Origin: Himantopus leucocephalus
Lineage: Eukaryota; Chordata; Aves; Charadriiformes; Recurvirostridae
Direction: 5' to 3'
DNA: 64,000 nt
NCBI GenBank assembly: GCA_003993805.1
Contig: RSEF01000003.1
Span: forward strand, 60,353,380 to 60,417,379
Program-made: the position numbers and the translations under genes
The notes under the pieces: model-generated
What the model saw: only the letters and a program-made list of their open reading frames with translations
Database searches by the model: none
Told to the model about the DNA's origin: nothing
Part shown: piece after piece, positions 47,546 through 59,110 of the stretch
How the letters are laid out: each line of letters begins with the position of its first letter
Numbering within the stretch: the first letter of the stretch is position 1

Positions 47546-49426
47546 CGTCACCAGCCCTGTCTGGGGCTGCCCGGGCAACAGATGGCTGAAATGTAAGCGA
47601 AGCTCATCAGAAGAAAAAATTTCTGTTTTATAATAATTTTCCAGAAAAAAAAAGGCAAACCAAACCCAGGCAATCCTAAACTCTATATAAAGCTTTAACA
47701 GCAAGAGGAAAAAAACCACAATCCTGCAGTATTTTGTTCTGGAAACATCAGAACATGATGTTTATAAAACAAATCAGGCTCCCTTGGGCTCTTAGCAGCT
47801 GCCAGACTGTTTCATCCCTTCTTTTAACAGTGGGAAGCTTTTCAGCCATAAGATAGTGTAGTGCTGGCAGCGAGGGGTACTCGAGTGAGTCGGGACTTTG
47901 CGGAAGGCTCAGACCACACTGCTGCAAAGCTGCATGTCCTCAGAGGATCTGTGGATTGCCACCGCTCATGGAGTTGTGTAGCACAATGTGCCCTCTCCAG
48001 GTGACAGAGCTGATGTTTAAACTAGCAGGGAGGCAGTGGGCAGGGGGAAAATACCCAGGACTGGGCGCCACAGCAGACCCAGGTCCTCTGGGTTACCTGC
48101 ACTTTAGGCAAGGTGGCTTCCCAGCATTGAGAGTAGAGCAACTTGGTGGAGGCATGTCAGGGCCCCCAGGAATGTGCTTGGCTGACATGAGCATGGCCAG
48201 CCCCAGCCATCGCTCCACTCCATCCGCATCGCTCGGCGTGGCAGCCAGCCTCTGCTGTGCCGTGCCCTATGCAAGCACAGAGACCCCAAGTGCCAATGTT
48301 GGAAAGGTGCCTGTGAAGTCATGGTTAACCCCCAAGTGCAATTCTTGCGAGAAATGTCTCCCTATAGCGCTCACAAGCACTGTAGCCCACAGAGGCACCA
48401 CGAATGTGGCCCACCCAGGGCAGTAGACCTGGTGTTGAGCCAAGCCCGCACCCCTTGAACTGCTTTGGCAGCAGTCTGGCTGTACCTATACCACATCCAG
48501 GATCTCACCCCATGACGATGCAGCCCTCCGTGCCCGCGTTTCAGTGAGGCAGCCCTCACCCCTCTCCTTTCTCTGCGGCGTCGGGATGTTGCTTCCCCCG
48601 AAATCGGGGGCCAGAGCAAGGCATCGACAATGGTCTGACGCCGTTTTCATTTTGCAGTTGGCTGCATAATCTGAATAGAGCTGGAGAGCGCTGTGGGGAC
48701 AATGAGAGAAAATTCATTTCTAAAAAGATATGGCAGTGTGAGCAGCATAGGGTAGAAAACCTGCCCGGGTAGCGGTCTGCTGGTGGGCAGGCACATGTGG
48801 CACTCCCTGCTACCCAACACGCTAAGCCTGACATAAGCAAGGTACACGACTTTAAAACTTAAATAAATGTCTAGTTAAAGGGCTTCCAAAGGGCAGCCGG
48901 GCCCCCAGGTTTCTGCAGTGACTCTTCATGTCTCAGTACCTCTACTCTTAATTTCCATGTTTGGTTCCTCCCTCTCGACTTCCAGGACAACAAATCTGCC
49001 GTGTAGCAGCAAATCCTCCGGTGCTCACAAATCTTTCTGCAGGTAACTCCCTTCAAAGGCGGTGAGGAGCAGACCAGAGCCCCAATGCTGTAGTGCTTCA
49101 TGTGCCATCGGCAGGGTCCTCTGCATTTATAAATTCGTACCAGTCTATGGATTTATCTTAGAGCTGGGAATGAATAATATAACACAGTAAATACTCACTG
49201 GGGAAAATCCAAACAGACCATCATTCAGGCGCTAAATTTTTTCCTAGGATCTATCGTGCTACTACTTACTGGCCAGAAAGACTTTGCATAGCTGTAAAAC
49301 TGTCTCCCTCTGGTAAAATGAGAAAGGCATAGAGAATATTTGCATTTAACTTCATCTCATAGAGACAGAACATTAAAATGCTATTTGGTAACTTAGTCAT
49401 AGAGAAGAATAGTAGAGCCATAGGCC
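47546..49426. other. Noncoding stretch, GC-rich 47.9-48.6 kb
   Basis: A 156-codon open frame at 47,956-48,426 lies in GC-rich, stop-poor sequence with competing frames on the other strand and shows no family. No gene is supported. Confidence 0.45.
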
Positions 49427-49454
49427 TTTTTTCTTTTCTTTTTTTTTTTTTTTT
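49427..49454. repeat. T-rich tract
   Basis: Nearly pure T with two C interruptions is followed by AAGATG and then ACTCTTTTAAGAGT, an inverted repeat with six-base arms. No exon can be supported downstream, although the tract resembles a polypyrimidine tract before AG. Confidence 0.85.
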
Positions 49455-51479
49455 AAGATGTAACTCTTTTAAGAGTCCCCTTAAGAGTGCTCAGTAGGGT
49501 GTGTCAATATTGCTCCCCATGGAAATCATATGGTTTGCCTATGCAGACAGTGAATTGTTTTGTGGCTGTGAAATATTGTGTGTTGCCCTGTGAGCAGTGG
49601 AGCCAGTGGCTCGAGGAACCGTTGTTGAGACTGACAGTTACATTGTGCCACTGAATAGTGAAACGGCAGAATCAAAAACGCAAGTGGACCCAGACAGAAT
49701 GTCCTGACCTTTAAGTAAAAGGCTGATTGGATATGGTGGGAGCTCCCCTTCATCTTCCACCATAATCCATTACACCTTTCTTGGCAAACCCTCGTAATTC
49801 ATGTAGCCGCACAGATACATTTCCCATAGAATTTTTTTACATGCTTATCATTAAATTTATCTCTTATAACTTACTTGCCTTTGTATGGTCCAGTTGTGAC
49901 GTGAAGTGTCAGCTCCCTATGTTGAAGCATTCACAGCGTCTTGCCTAAGAAGTAATTCTGCACCTTGCAGTGTGAAAGCCCAGCAATAATAAATTTGTAG
50001 GAACCCGGTCAGAAGGAAAGTTTCTGCAGCACAGAAATAAATCCACGCAAAGATATTATATGATGACCTGCAGTGGGAAAATAACAGACCCCAGCCACAT
50101 GAAAGCTGTGAGTGTTTTTACACGAGGTTCATATTTTAAATTTGTCTGAACGAGATTGCAAAGTATTTGGGGCAGATACATTTTATGTGTCTGTAATGTG
50201 CCATGCATGGTACCTTATAAGTAAGAAAGAAAATAACAATGGCATTATTAATGTTGGCTGCAAACTCGCCTTTAGAGAGGATCAATGTTACATAAACAAA
50301 TGAGAACAAAATTGTGTTCTTTCAATCTTCATTTTTAATTTCAGAATTTATTTTTACCAGTTTCAGTAGTTTACTTAAATAATTGCTATTTGTGTAGATA
50401 AGGAAAGATAGCAGCGTGGAAAGAGACTGATTAATTTTTAATAGAACAGTACTAGCATGTGTGGAAGGATGAGTTTCCTTCTTTAAATACATCACTTCGA
50501 TCCTGGAAGTCAGGACTAGTATGGTTTGTACCTAGTGCTCTTTTTTAGTGATGACAGAGTAAGATGTATATTCTATATCCCCACGGCCAACTGCATTTTT
50601 TCCTTAGAGACATGTGAACCTGTGGACACATTTTTCCCGTAAAAAAAAGTGTTTTAAGGACTGACTGCCCATTTTTTGCTCCTTAAAATAAGTTAATGAA
50701 CTTTATTTTTGTGGGTTTGAGAGTGAAAGCTTTCATGCACCTTGCAGGTTTGCAATACGGTGTTTGTATTAAAGACCCACACATCAATTTTATATTATCA
50801 TACATTTAAGACATATTCCTCTGTATGAGACTGTATATACAGACATGTTATTTGCCTGGATGCTATCTCCTCTGTGGACAGATTAGCCTGTTATACGCAC
50901 ACATTCCTCTTGCCCGATGGTATGCGCTTCACCCACTTGCTTTGAATGAAACCGTACGACAGCTCCCGACACGTCTGAATGTGGCACTGGCATTTCTTGC
51001 ATCCCTCTTCTGCGAGAGGCGAGAATCTTCAAACTTAATTAGCATTTTAAAGAATAGGTTCAGTTTTGTGGTCCATTAAAGTCAGCTAAATTGATGCACT
51101 GCATGTCTTTATTTCAAAAATAAAGCATAACAATTAAAGCCCATGTCTCTTTGCTCAGCTTTTGATTCCTCACAAAGCTTTCCCACTTGCTGCCTTTGGA
51201 TGTAATGTTAACAAAGTCAGTTAACATCAAGAGCAGCGCTAACAGGCATGGCACAATTCCTTGTTTTTGCTCAATCAGTCTGTGTTCAAACTATCAGTTT
51301 GATTTATTTGTCCACGCTGACCCTTATTCACCACTTAATTATCCTCGTATAATGTTTCAAGAGCCTCCTGACACAAGGAGAAAGACAATCGCCGATGTTC
51401 TGTGGAACAACTGTTGACCTGATGGCCAAAATGATGACTGCAGGTCGAAGGTTGGTCTCCTTTTGAAGGACCCACTCCA
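49455..51479. other. Noncoding stretch, AT-rich
   Basis: No gene or repeat family is recognised. The stretch is AT-rich with scattered TAAT cores at 50.3-50.7 kb, which may include small regulatory sequence. Confidence 0.5.
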
Positions 51480-51725
51480 TTCTTGAGGGCTCTGGCCGGA
51501 GCCACTCAGCTCGGGTGCCGCTGGCACCGGGCAGCCTGCTGGCCTCCGGTCCTCGCAGCGCGCCTGGGGTCAGCCCGGCCAGCCCGGCCGAGCACGGCCA
51601 GCTGACTGCCAGCCTCGTCTGAGCAGCAGCTTATCTGCCGAAAGAGCCGGGGTTTTGAGTGGGCAGTCGGTGGGCTCGCTCTGATCCCCTCCGCCCCTGC
51701 TCCGCTCCAGTGTCAGCACACGACT
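51480..51725. promoter_or_regulatory. CpG-rich patch (possible orphan CpG island)
   Basis: Dense CpGs (GGCCGGAGCC, CTCGGGTGCCGCTGGCACCGG, CGCAGCGCGCC, GCCCGGCCAGCCCGGCCGAG) contrast with CpG-poor AT-rich flanks. CAGCCCGGC repeats as a 9-11 base unit at about 51,571-51,600. No start codon or YY1/ETS-type promoter motif stands out. It may be an orphan island, an unmethylated enhancer or a GC-biased gene-conversion hotspot. Confidence 0.35.
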
Positions 51726-53668
51726 GAACTGGAACTAATCCCGACATCAACTTGCCAAAACCGAGGTCAGAACCATGTCCTCTAGGAAAAACAGATGCTA
51801 TAAGTACAACGGTCTCCATCATCACCCCTGAGCAAAGGGACTGGCCCTTATTCTTACAGCAAAGGACCTTAGTTTAAAGTCCCCACCGTATATGCTCAGC
51901 CCCATGCGAGAGATAGTGCACAATGACCTCCATTCATCCGGAAAGCATCCTTTCTGCTGCTCCGGCTTGGAAACTCTGAATGACATTCCTATTCGTTTCC
52001 CATTCAAAAGCAAATAATCAACTAATAGGTTAATTTTGACAGGACACTGGCATCTCATGGGGACAGAGGGCACGATCCGCATTTTCAGGGAAGCTGAAAC
52101 AGTGCTTGGGAGCTGGGGAAAGAAGGGGCTGAAGTGGCACGGTGTGAGAGTCCGGGCATTAACTGAGCAACTTGTGCAGACGTTTTAGTTGTTGGCTGTT
52201 GGGGGCTGCACAGGGAAAAAATCTGTCCCTCTTTTTAAAAGCAATATCCATCTCAAGCATAGGTAGTCAGGGCATGTTTAGTTAATTATTTTTTTTATAT
52301 AACTGACCTTCCCTGAGCATGTGGGGTTTGTATTTCAGCGAATTTACACCATTTCAGATCATTTCTTGAATTCTACCACTTAAAGAGGTGCTCAGCTGTA
52401 AAGGTCTAGCATCCTCACCACCACCAGATAAAACCTGATTAATCAGCTCTGCAATCCCCACGCCAGGAGGACCTTTCAGCAACACAGATGCAGTGGGCCA
52501 ACTCCTTTGTCATCCCTCATCTAGTTCTCCAGTGTCATCGCTGAAAGACAGGGTGAACGTGTTTATTTCTGGCTTGCTGATCCCTGCCCATCTCTTACAG
52601 CCTCAAGGAGGACTGGCAGGCACTGCAACTGGGAGCAGACTTTGGGCTGCTCTAGGTGGGATCAGCACAGTGCACAGTCAGCCCTGGAGCAGAGGAGTAT
52701 GCAGCCTAACTCAGGACCTCCCCACTCGCTTCCCGGTGGCTATAGTCCCCAGCCACCACCAAGCATCTAAGTCACAGCGAGGGTGAAACCACAAAGAAAG
52801 AACATGGCAGCCTGGACGTCAGGCCACAGCACCGAGTTCGCCAGCTCATGAGAATCTGGGGCAAAACGCAGTTGCTGCTTGGCCTACCCCTTTCTTTCAA
52901 AACTCTTGTTTGAGCAGAAATGTTCATACATTAGTATTATTGTCATCTGAAAGGCTTTTAAGCTTAGTTTTCAGGCAACAACATTATACGTTTTCATTTT
53001 TAATGAAAACTCAAAAGCTGTCGAAGAAATATTTTGGCAAGACAGAGAAAAATCGTTTTCATTGGTCTTTTCCAGGAGAGAAATAAATAAAGAATTCCCC
53101 AGCTGTCCTTATTAAATCACAGACATCTGATTGTGAAGGCAGGATGCCGCCAGCTCTTTGCTGGTTCTTCTCTTGATGTCCCTGGGAAATAACCCTCAGT
53201 AATTCCCAGCACTCATATGTCCAACCCTGTATGAACAGGGACTGCCCCTGTACTAACACTGCCCACATAGTTGACCCCTCCAGACAGCAGAAGAGGAAGC
53301 GGTCAGTTGCCATATTCCCCACATCACAGACATAGATTGGAGCAGAGGGTGAAGTGTCCAGGCTCACAGAGCTCCAGGTGGCACCTTTGAAGACCTGGAG
53401 GTTGCTCCTGGAGCATGAGGGGTTTTAAGTGACTTGCTCCTTGAAGCCTTGTGTGCAGCACACGGTGGCTGCTGGCTGCTCCCCATGGCAGGGACCACCA
53501 GCCCTCCTCCATCTGCTTCCCACGGGTCAGCAGCAGGAGCTGGGTGCCTGCCTGGGGTCACTTCAAAAGCCACCAAACACCATGCGGCACGGTTGTTCAT
53601 GCAGGTCTCCCTTTCAGATCCGGATGAGGGGCAGGGTGGGAGAGTCGAGCTGGGGCGCAGGACGGTGT
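51726..53668. other. Noncoding stretch
   Basis: No gene is recognised. A T8 run with TTAATTA lies near 52,281-52,297. Open frames at 52.49-52.79 kb and 53.36-53.7 kb overlap others and lack family resemblance. Confidence 0.45.
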
Positions 53669-53697
53669 GGGGCAGAGGGGCACACATGGGAGCTGGG
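53669..53697 (+). other. G-quadruplex motif
   Basis: Four runs of three or four guanines are separated by loops of 4, 7 and 4 bases (GGGG CAGA GGGG CACACAT GGG AGCT GGG). This meets the usual four-run definition. It lies in a GC-rich stretch (53.4-53.9 kb) where long chance open frames occur on both strands. Confidence 0.6.
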
Positions 53698-54054
53698 AGC
53701 ACAGGCAGGGCTCAGACAGGGGATGCTGTGCTCAGCGGTGAGCGTGGGGCCACCAGCAGACCATGCCCAGCACGGCCTGGTTTCTCGGCTTGGCCTGAGG
53801 GAGGTTCTGGGGAGGAGCTCACCGTCCATCCGTGCCGCAGCTGTGCTGACACGAGGCTCAGCACCAACCCGTCTCCACGTGATGAGCCTTGGTCTGAAAC
53901 CCGCAACTTTTATCAGTGCTAGGAAAATCAAATTATGGCTATTTTATGGTACCTAGGAGAGGGCCAAGAGTTTCCCTGAAAGCTCATCTTTCATTTTGAA
54001 AAGAGCATCTAATCACTTAGGGGCAGAATAGCAGGACAGGGAAAGTCTCAAACC
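53698..54054. other. Noncoding, GC-rich then AT-rich
   Basis: The open frames of 162 and 175 codons that span 53.43-53.96 kb are in different plus frames and compete with minus-strand frames. None has a domain. Confidence 0.45.
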
Positions 54055-54570
54055 TTGTCTGAAAGATGGAAAATTTATGGCTGCAAAGGGCAGCGTATAT
54101 CAAAGAGCTTTTGGCCAAGGCTCACCAATAAAGCAATTCACCTACTGGGTGATGTGAGGACAGAGCAAGATGAAAGTAAAGTTCGATCATTTCTTCCCAT
54201 CGCAACAAAAAGGTTGATAAAGAATATACTTGATATCAAACAGAGCTTCCTGCTGTCTCTAGTTACCTGGGAGTTTGGAGCCTGCAGTTTGAATAATGTT
54301 TCCTCCATAATAGGGTTGACAGCAGAAGTGTGGAGAGACTGATGGGCCTTCATGCAGGCTCAGCTTTTGTAGTTCAGGCTCATTCTTTATTCTCAGAGTG
54401 GAGCAGATAATAAATGTGTAAATAAATAGTTACCAATCTTCTGGCACGGTAAAATAACTAGTTGCTTTCTTGTGCTGCAAAAGAATTCAATCATACCGAT
54501 AGGCAAACCACATCGCTTGCAACATTCCATACACTTTGCAAATAGCTCCGGAAAGTCATTTGCATCCTTT
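54055..54570. promoter_or_regulatory. Candidate regulatory element
   Basis: Even, non-repetitive sequence holds CCAATAAAGCAATTCACC, AGATAATAAATGTG and AAATAACTAGTTGC, with an octamer ATTTGCAT at 54,558-54,565. A 95-codon plus and a 71-codon minus open frame overlap, and neither shows a family. Function is inferred from texture. Confidence 0.22.
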
Positions 54571-56029
54571 GAGATGGAGTGTGGGTAATGGTAAATGTGT
54601 CTGCCAACGGGACTGAAACAAAACAGCCACCACTGTAATTTGGGGAAGTTAAGTGCTTATGAAAAATAAAAATTCGGGACTTTTTTTCTCCCTGTTGTTT
54701 ATAAAAACAAGTCCATGCCAAATTCTGACTCAGTCTAATGTTATTAGTATGTTTTTTGTTTAACGTGAGCTCTGAGGAAATGATAACAGAACCGAATTTA
54801 TATTAAAAGTCACCATCTTTCTTATAAAAATACTAGAATTTCCACTTGACTGCAATGGCTGTTGAGCTCGGGGTTTATCACACCAAGTTCATACACCGGG
54901 GAAAGATTTTTGTCCCTTAGTTCCACAGCAAAGCAGAGTTACAGCGAAATATTTAGATGTTTTTAACTGGGGCTTTTTCTGTGAGTTATACAACATTTAA
55001 GCCAATGATTTGAATGGCAGATATAAGCTAAAATAATGCACAAATGCTTTGGGTATCTCTGGGCAAATTAAGTGTTTCATCAATTTATTTTCTGTTAAAA
55101 CATGAACAGAATGTGTGCTGTTCATCATTTTTTAACTGTTTGCTACAGCCCAGCCCTGTCTTTAAGCAGGCTGCCATGCACTTCTCTGGTACACCGGGGC
55201 AGGTCAGGGTTGTACAAATGAAAAGTTGCCGTCAGTGAGTACATTACGATTTTCAGATCGCAGTTAGATAAGATAAACTGGGCAGTTTTAAGGAGATGCC
55301 CAAGAAGATGAGAGGGAATACACCCTGTGAAATTCTCCTAAATTAAAGCATAATCTCTGGGGAAGACCTTTAGAGATGACTGGAAGTGCCATTATTCCCC
55401 ACAGCTTGGTGCTTCAAAGGCACTTTTTTTTCTTTTTTCCCTTCTGTGAGGAACTTGTTCTCAGGCAGCTTGAAATGAGTGCTGGCTGAATTTTTCCTTT
55501 TTCAAAAAGTAATTCAAATGAGAACTGATGCTTAGACATAAAGTTACTGAAGAAAAATCTCTTCTTCAGTATTTTTTTTTAATGGAAGAAAATGCAAACT
55601 GTTAAAATTGAAATAATTTCTGTAAGATTTTCCCTTTTTTTGGTCAACTGATTTTTTTTTTTTAATCCACAGTCAAAATGTTTACCTGAAACTGCTTTTT
55701 TGAAAACTGAGGCATTTACTGTTTCAGTTTTAGTTCTGTAGTGACAACAAAAACATAAAACACCATAAATTTTGACAGAAATGAGAAAGAAAAAAAAAAC
55801 CCCACAGAAAAATAACTGACATTTTCCGCTCTGCTGTGCTGGCCAATAGCTATCTTAACTTATTTGTAAAATACAGCTCAAGATAATATGGGTCCAAATT
55901 TTCAAAAATGTGATGCCCTTTTTATCCTGGCATTACAGAAAATGCTTCTCGGTCTTCAAAGAGCAGTAGCCTGTGCGAAGCCAGTACTCTGAGAACGCAA
56001 TGCCGAATTGCTCCCTACGATTTCAGGTG
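54571..56029. other. Noncoding stretch with T-runs
   Basis: Poly-T or T-rich runs occur near 55,424-55,438, 55,571-55,582 and 55,652-55,664, with an A10 run near 55,790. CCAAATTTTCAAAAATGTG near 55,893 resembles a motif of an old sauropsid repeat but is too short to assign. Confidence 0.5.
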
Positions 56030-56200
56030 GCAACTCAGCATTAGCAGCATCCTTGACATCAAATGGCTGAAGCCCATGCTTAAAGTTAAACACAGCCTAA
56101 ATGTAATGCTAAATAGCTGCACTGACACTTCATTAATTAGTAAATCAATGCCTTTAGCAAATAGCCTGTCTGCACACTCAGTGTCTGTTTCCTCCACAGA
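56030..56200. promoter_or_regulatory. Candidate regulatory element with TAATTA core
   Basis: The stretch contains TTCATTAATTAGTAAATC (a full homeodomain palindrome), GACATCAAATGG (TCF/LEF-like) and several AATGCTAAAT-type sites. It has no repeat character and no convincing coding frame. It is inferred from motifs only. Confidence 0.3.
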
Positions 56201-58984
56201 TCTCTCCAGGCAATATTAGCAGCTAGAGGAGTAAATACAATTACAATGGGTGCAGATTTGACCGCCTGTGTCAGTACTGATTTAGGTGATGATGTAAAAA
56301 TTTTCTAAAGGTGTGGATGAGTTAATGCTACTTTTCTGTGCAGTGGTGTCATAAGCTGCCATTACACAATTTTTATGAAGGAGTGAAGAGCTTGTGTTTA
56401 AGGTACTGTTTTTATTTAAACACGTCTCTCTCTGACACAGCGGCCACCAAATCCCTGACTTCCAAAGCGGAGGCTGACGTTAGGTCTTTGTCTCGGCAAG
56501 TGCATTCAAGTGCAGCAGCCACTGCGTGGGGAGCGCTTTGCCTGTACGGGAACAGCTGCAGCACAGGACTGTTGTACCATCGCATCTTTTTGTAAGTGAG
56601 AATTTCACTGAGAGGTTTATAATGTCCACGTTACAAAGAAAATTTTAAAACAGAAAAGTGAAAGCGGATAAACCCAATCTGTTTTACTCTAGTGACTAAA
56701 TTTTTGCATTCCTTGGAGCAGAGGGAAGAAACTCCCATGCTGCCATAAAAAAGGGTGTCTTGCAGATCCAAAGCTATGAACCCGGATGAGAGCTGGAGTG
56801 AGAAAATGGGACTTACTGGAAAATCCACTTATAAAGCAAACAGCGCCATGATCGTTATGGAGACAGGGTCACAAGCTGTTTGCAGAGGCACTCACTATCT
56901 CAGATAACACATGTTCAGTCTGCTTCCCTTATCATCAAACGCTGCTCAAAACCAGAAGTGGGGCACTTTGGTTGCAATGTTGGAGTTCTTCCCATCAGTT
57001 TCCTACATGTTTATGTCCATGTCCCTGAGAGATCCAGCCAGATTTTGGGCTTTTTGAAGTCTGAGGCTCAGATCCAGGACTTCTCTCCACTGTCGTGGCA
57101 GGTCATTTTCCTCACATCAAGAGTCCTTCCAGAAAACTTTCTTCCAGGCTTCAGCTGGTTTCAAAAATAGTTCTGTGTCCATAAAGAACAGAAGTTTCAC
57201 CATAAAAGTCACTGTTATGCTCCCTCCAGCTCTGCAGCTGGGAACCCGAAGGCACACAGGCACAGCGTCCCTACAACAGAGAAGAGCTATTTTAGGGATT
57301 TGTTCCAATTTCCACTTAATATAGATGTGCTGGCACAACCTTGTGCTGACAGGTGAATGCTGGTGGAAGAGCCCGCAATTAGAGCAGCGGAGCTCTGCTT
57401 CCCCTGGGAGGGCCACAGCAGCCCCTGAAGCTCCAGCAGAGACCTGGGCAGGATCCAGCGGCCTTTTCTTCTTCGGCTCTCTACCAGAAAACGTGCCAAG
57501 CACAAGCCACTCTCTCAGGGTCTGCTTCCTAAATCTGCCAGAAAGGTCCGTAGCCTTTTCTTTGATTCCTCAAGGCAGCAAGACAATCATTCACGGAGAT
57601 GGGCATTTGGGTGGACAGCCTCAGTTTGAGATCTAGTGATGAGAAGTACTAGACGGAATTTTTTAAATTTTTTTTTCCCCTGGTCTTTTTGTAATGAGGT
57701 GGCTCCCTCTTCCGCAGGCTGCTGCCAGGTTGCTGTCTGAAAACATCCCTAAGAAAAGGGGGTTGTTTTGATGCCGAGCGCTGCTCACCTCCCCTACTGG
57801 GGTGATGCGCACCCCGGGCAATGCTGGCATCTCCCCTCGGGGGATGCTCACATGGGGAGGGGTCTGTTGGCCTGGGGGGTGCACGGCCCCGTATGGCAGT
57901 TCAGGCAGTGACACTACCCCAGGAGCGAAGGTTTGGGGGTCTGGCTCCTGAGGCTGCCAGGGCTACCCGGCCGGAGCTTCCCAGTAGGACCAGGCACAGC
58001 GGGTGCTTCCTACCAGCCTGGGCTGCCCGCCGAATTCAGTGCGGTGCCTGCCTGCCCGCCAGCCTGTCTCAAAGCAAGAGCCCTGTAATTAAACACTAGA
58101 TTTCGGGCCTCGCTGGATCAGGGCCTCAGTTATTACAAAGTGGCGTATTTCTTGATTATCGACAATAGTGGTAGGACGTTTATGCCGTTTAATCATTCAG
58201 CAAGGAACAAATGCGTTAGAGTCAAAACAAAGACAGCAAATGGTTTCTAAGCCTTTACTAATACTTACATATATTTTAACTGGAAGTAACAGGATAAAAA
58301 TTATTATTTCACAACTTTAACTCCATCACATATCCTAAAACATATGCTTTATACATACTTTTTTACATATTATTGTCATGCTCGGTGCAGCATGAATACT
58401 CTGTAAAAATCATATTTTTGTAATTAGAGGACATCGCGACTGCTCCAAAGATATGAAAGACAAACTGCCTTATATAGCCTATGAGAGATATTTTTCTGCA
58501 TACTGCTTTAGAGGAACTAAGCAGTTAAAACATGTGAGCTGCCGTCTGCCTTTCCAAAAGTGCGCAAAATCAGTTTATTGTCAACACATGTCAATATATT
58601 TACTTGCACTGAGGAAATGGCTTCTGTTGATTGTTTTCAACCAGGCTGATGCCTGTATGCCAGATTTGCAAATCAAATGTCACCACTACTGTGTTTCTGG
58701 CAGAAGAAATCAGAGCTGTAACTGCAGTACTGAAAAACGGCTGTCTCTCACAGTCACCTGACAGCACTTGCGGACAGGGATATGACATTGCAGCTTTTTT
58801 CCAGAGAAGCAATGGTGAAATTCAGGCTAGTCTCCGCTGGGGCCATTCAGGAACCTGAGGGGCAGTGCTGGAGAAAGCCCTCCCAGCTGACTGAGCCTTT
58901 TACCTAGAAATTGTCCTGGGATGCTTTTATGTTTAGCTTTTGGCAATAATGAAAGAAGGTGGCACATACTTCTACCAGGTCAAG
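56201..58984. other. Noncoding stretch; CpG patch near 57.8-58.05 kb
   Basis: Overlapping open frames on both strands at 57.1-57.6 kb and 57.66-58.1 kb come from GC-rich sequence without recognisable domains. A GCATCTCCCC/GGGGGATGC inverted repeat lies at about 57,828-57,847. The 58.1-58.5 kb DNA is AT-rich. Confidence 0.45.
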
Positions 58985-59110
58985 TATCATGGACTTACAA
59001 ACTGAAGCAATGCTGGTTGGAAGGGATCCCTGGAGGTCATGTTGTCCAGTTCCCCACTCAAAGCAGGACCATCACAAGCACTGGATCAGGTCAGCCGTGA
59101 CAGCTGTGCA
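58985..59110 (-). mobile_element. CR1 LINE 3'-end fragment
   Basis: GGTTGGAAGGGATCCCTGGA, then GGTCATGTTGTCCAGTTCCC and CTCAAAGCAGGACCATC, follow the reverse-complement 3' end of avian CR1 (…GGTTGGAAGGGACCTCTGGAGATCATCTAGTCCAACCCCC…GCAGG…) with moderate divergence. The weaker left part (TCATGGACTTACAAACTG) is what remains of the ATTCTATGA-type terminal repeats. Only the noncoding tail is present, as is usual for truncated CR1 copies. Decayed similarity may continue to about 59,230. Confidence 0.8.

Noticed and set aside
53364..53956. Open frames of 105-175 codons
   Set aside because: Mutually overlapping frames in a GC-rich block with no domain.
55888..55925. CCAAATTTTCAAAAATGTG resembling an old sauropsid repeat motif
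   Set aside because: It is too short and too AT-rich to separate from chance.
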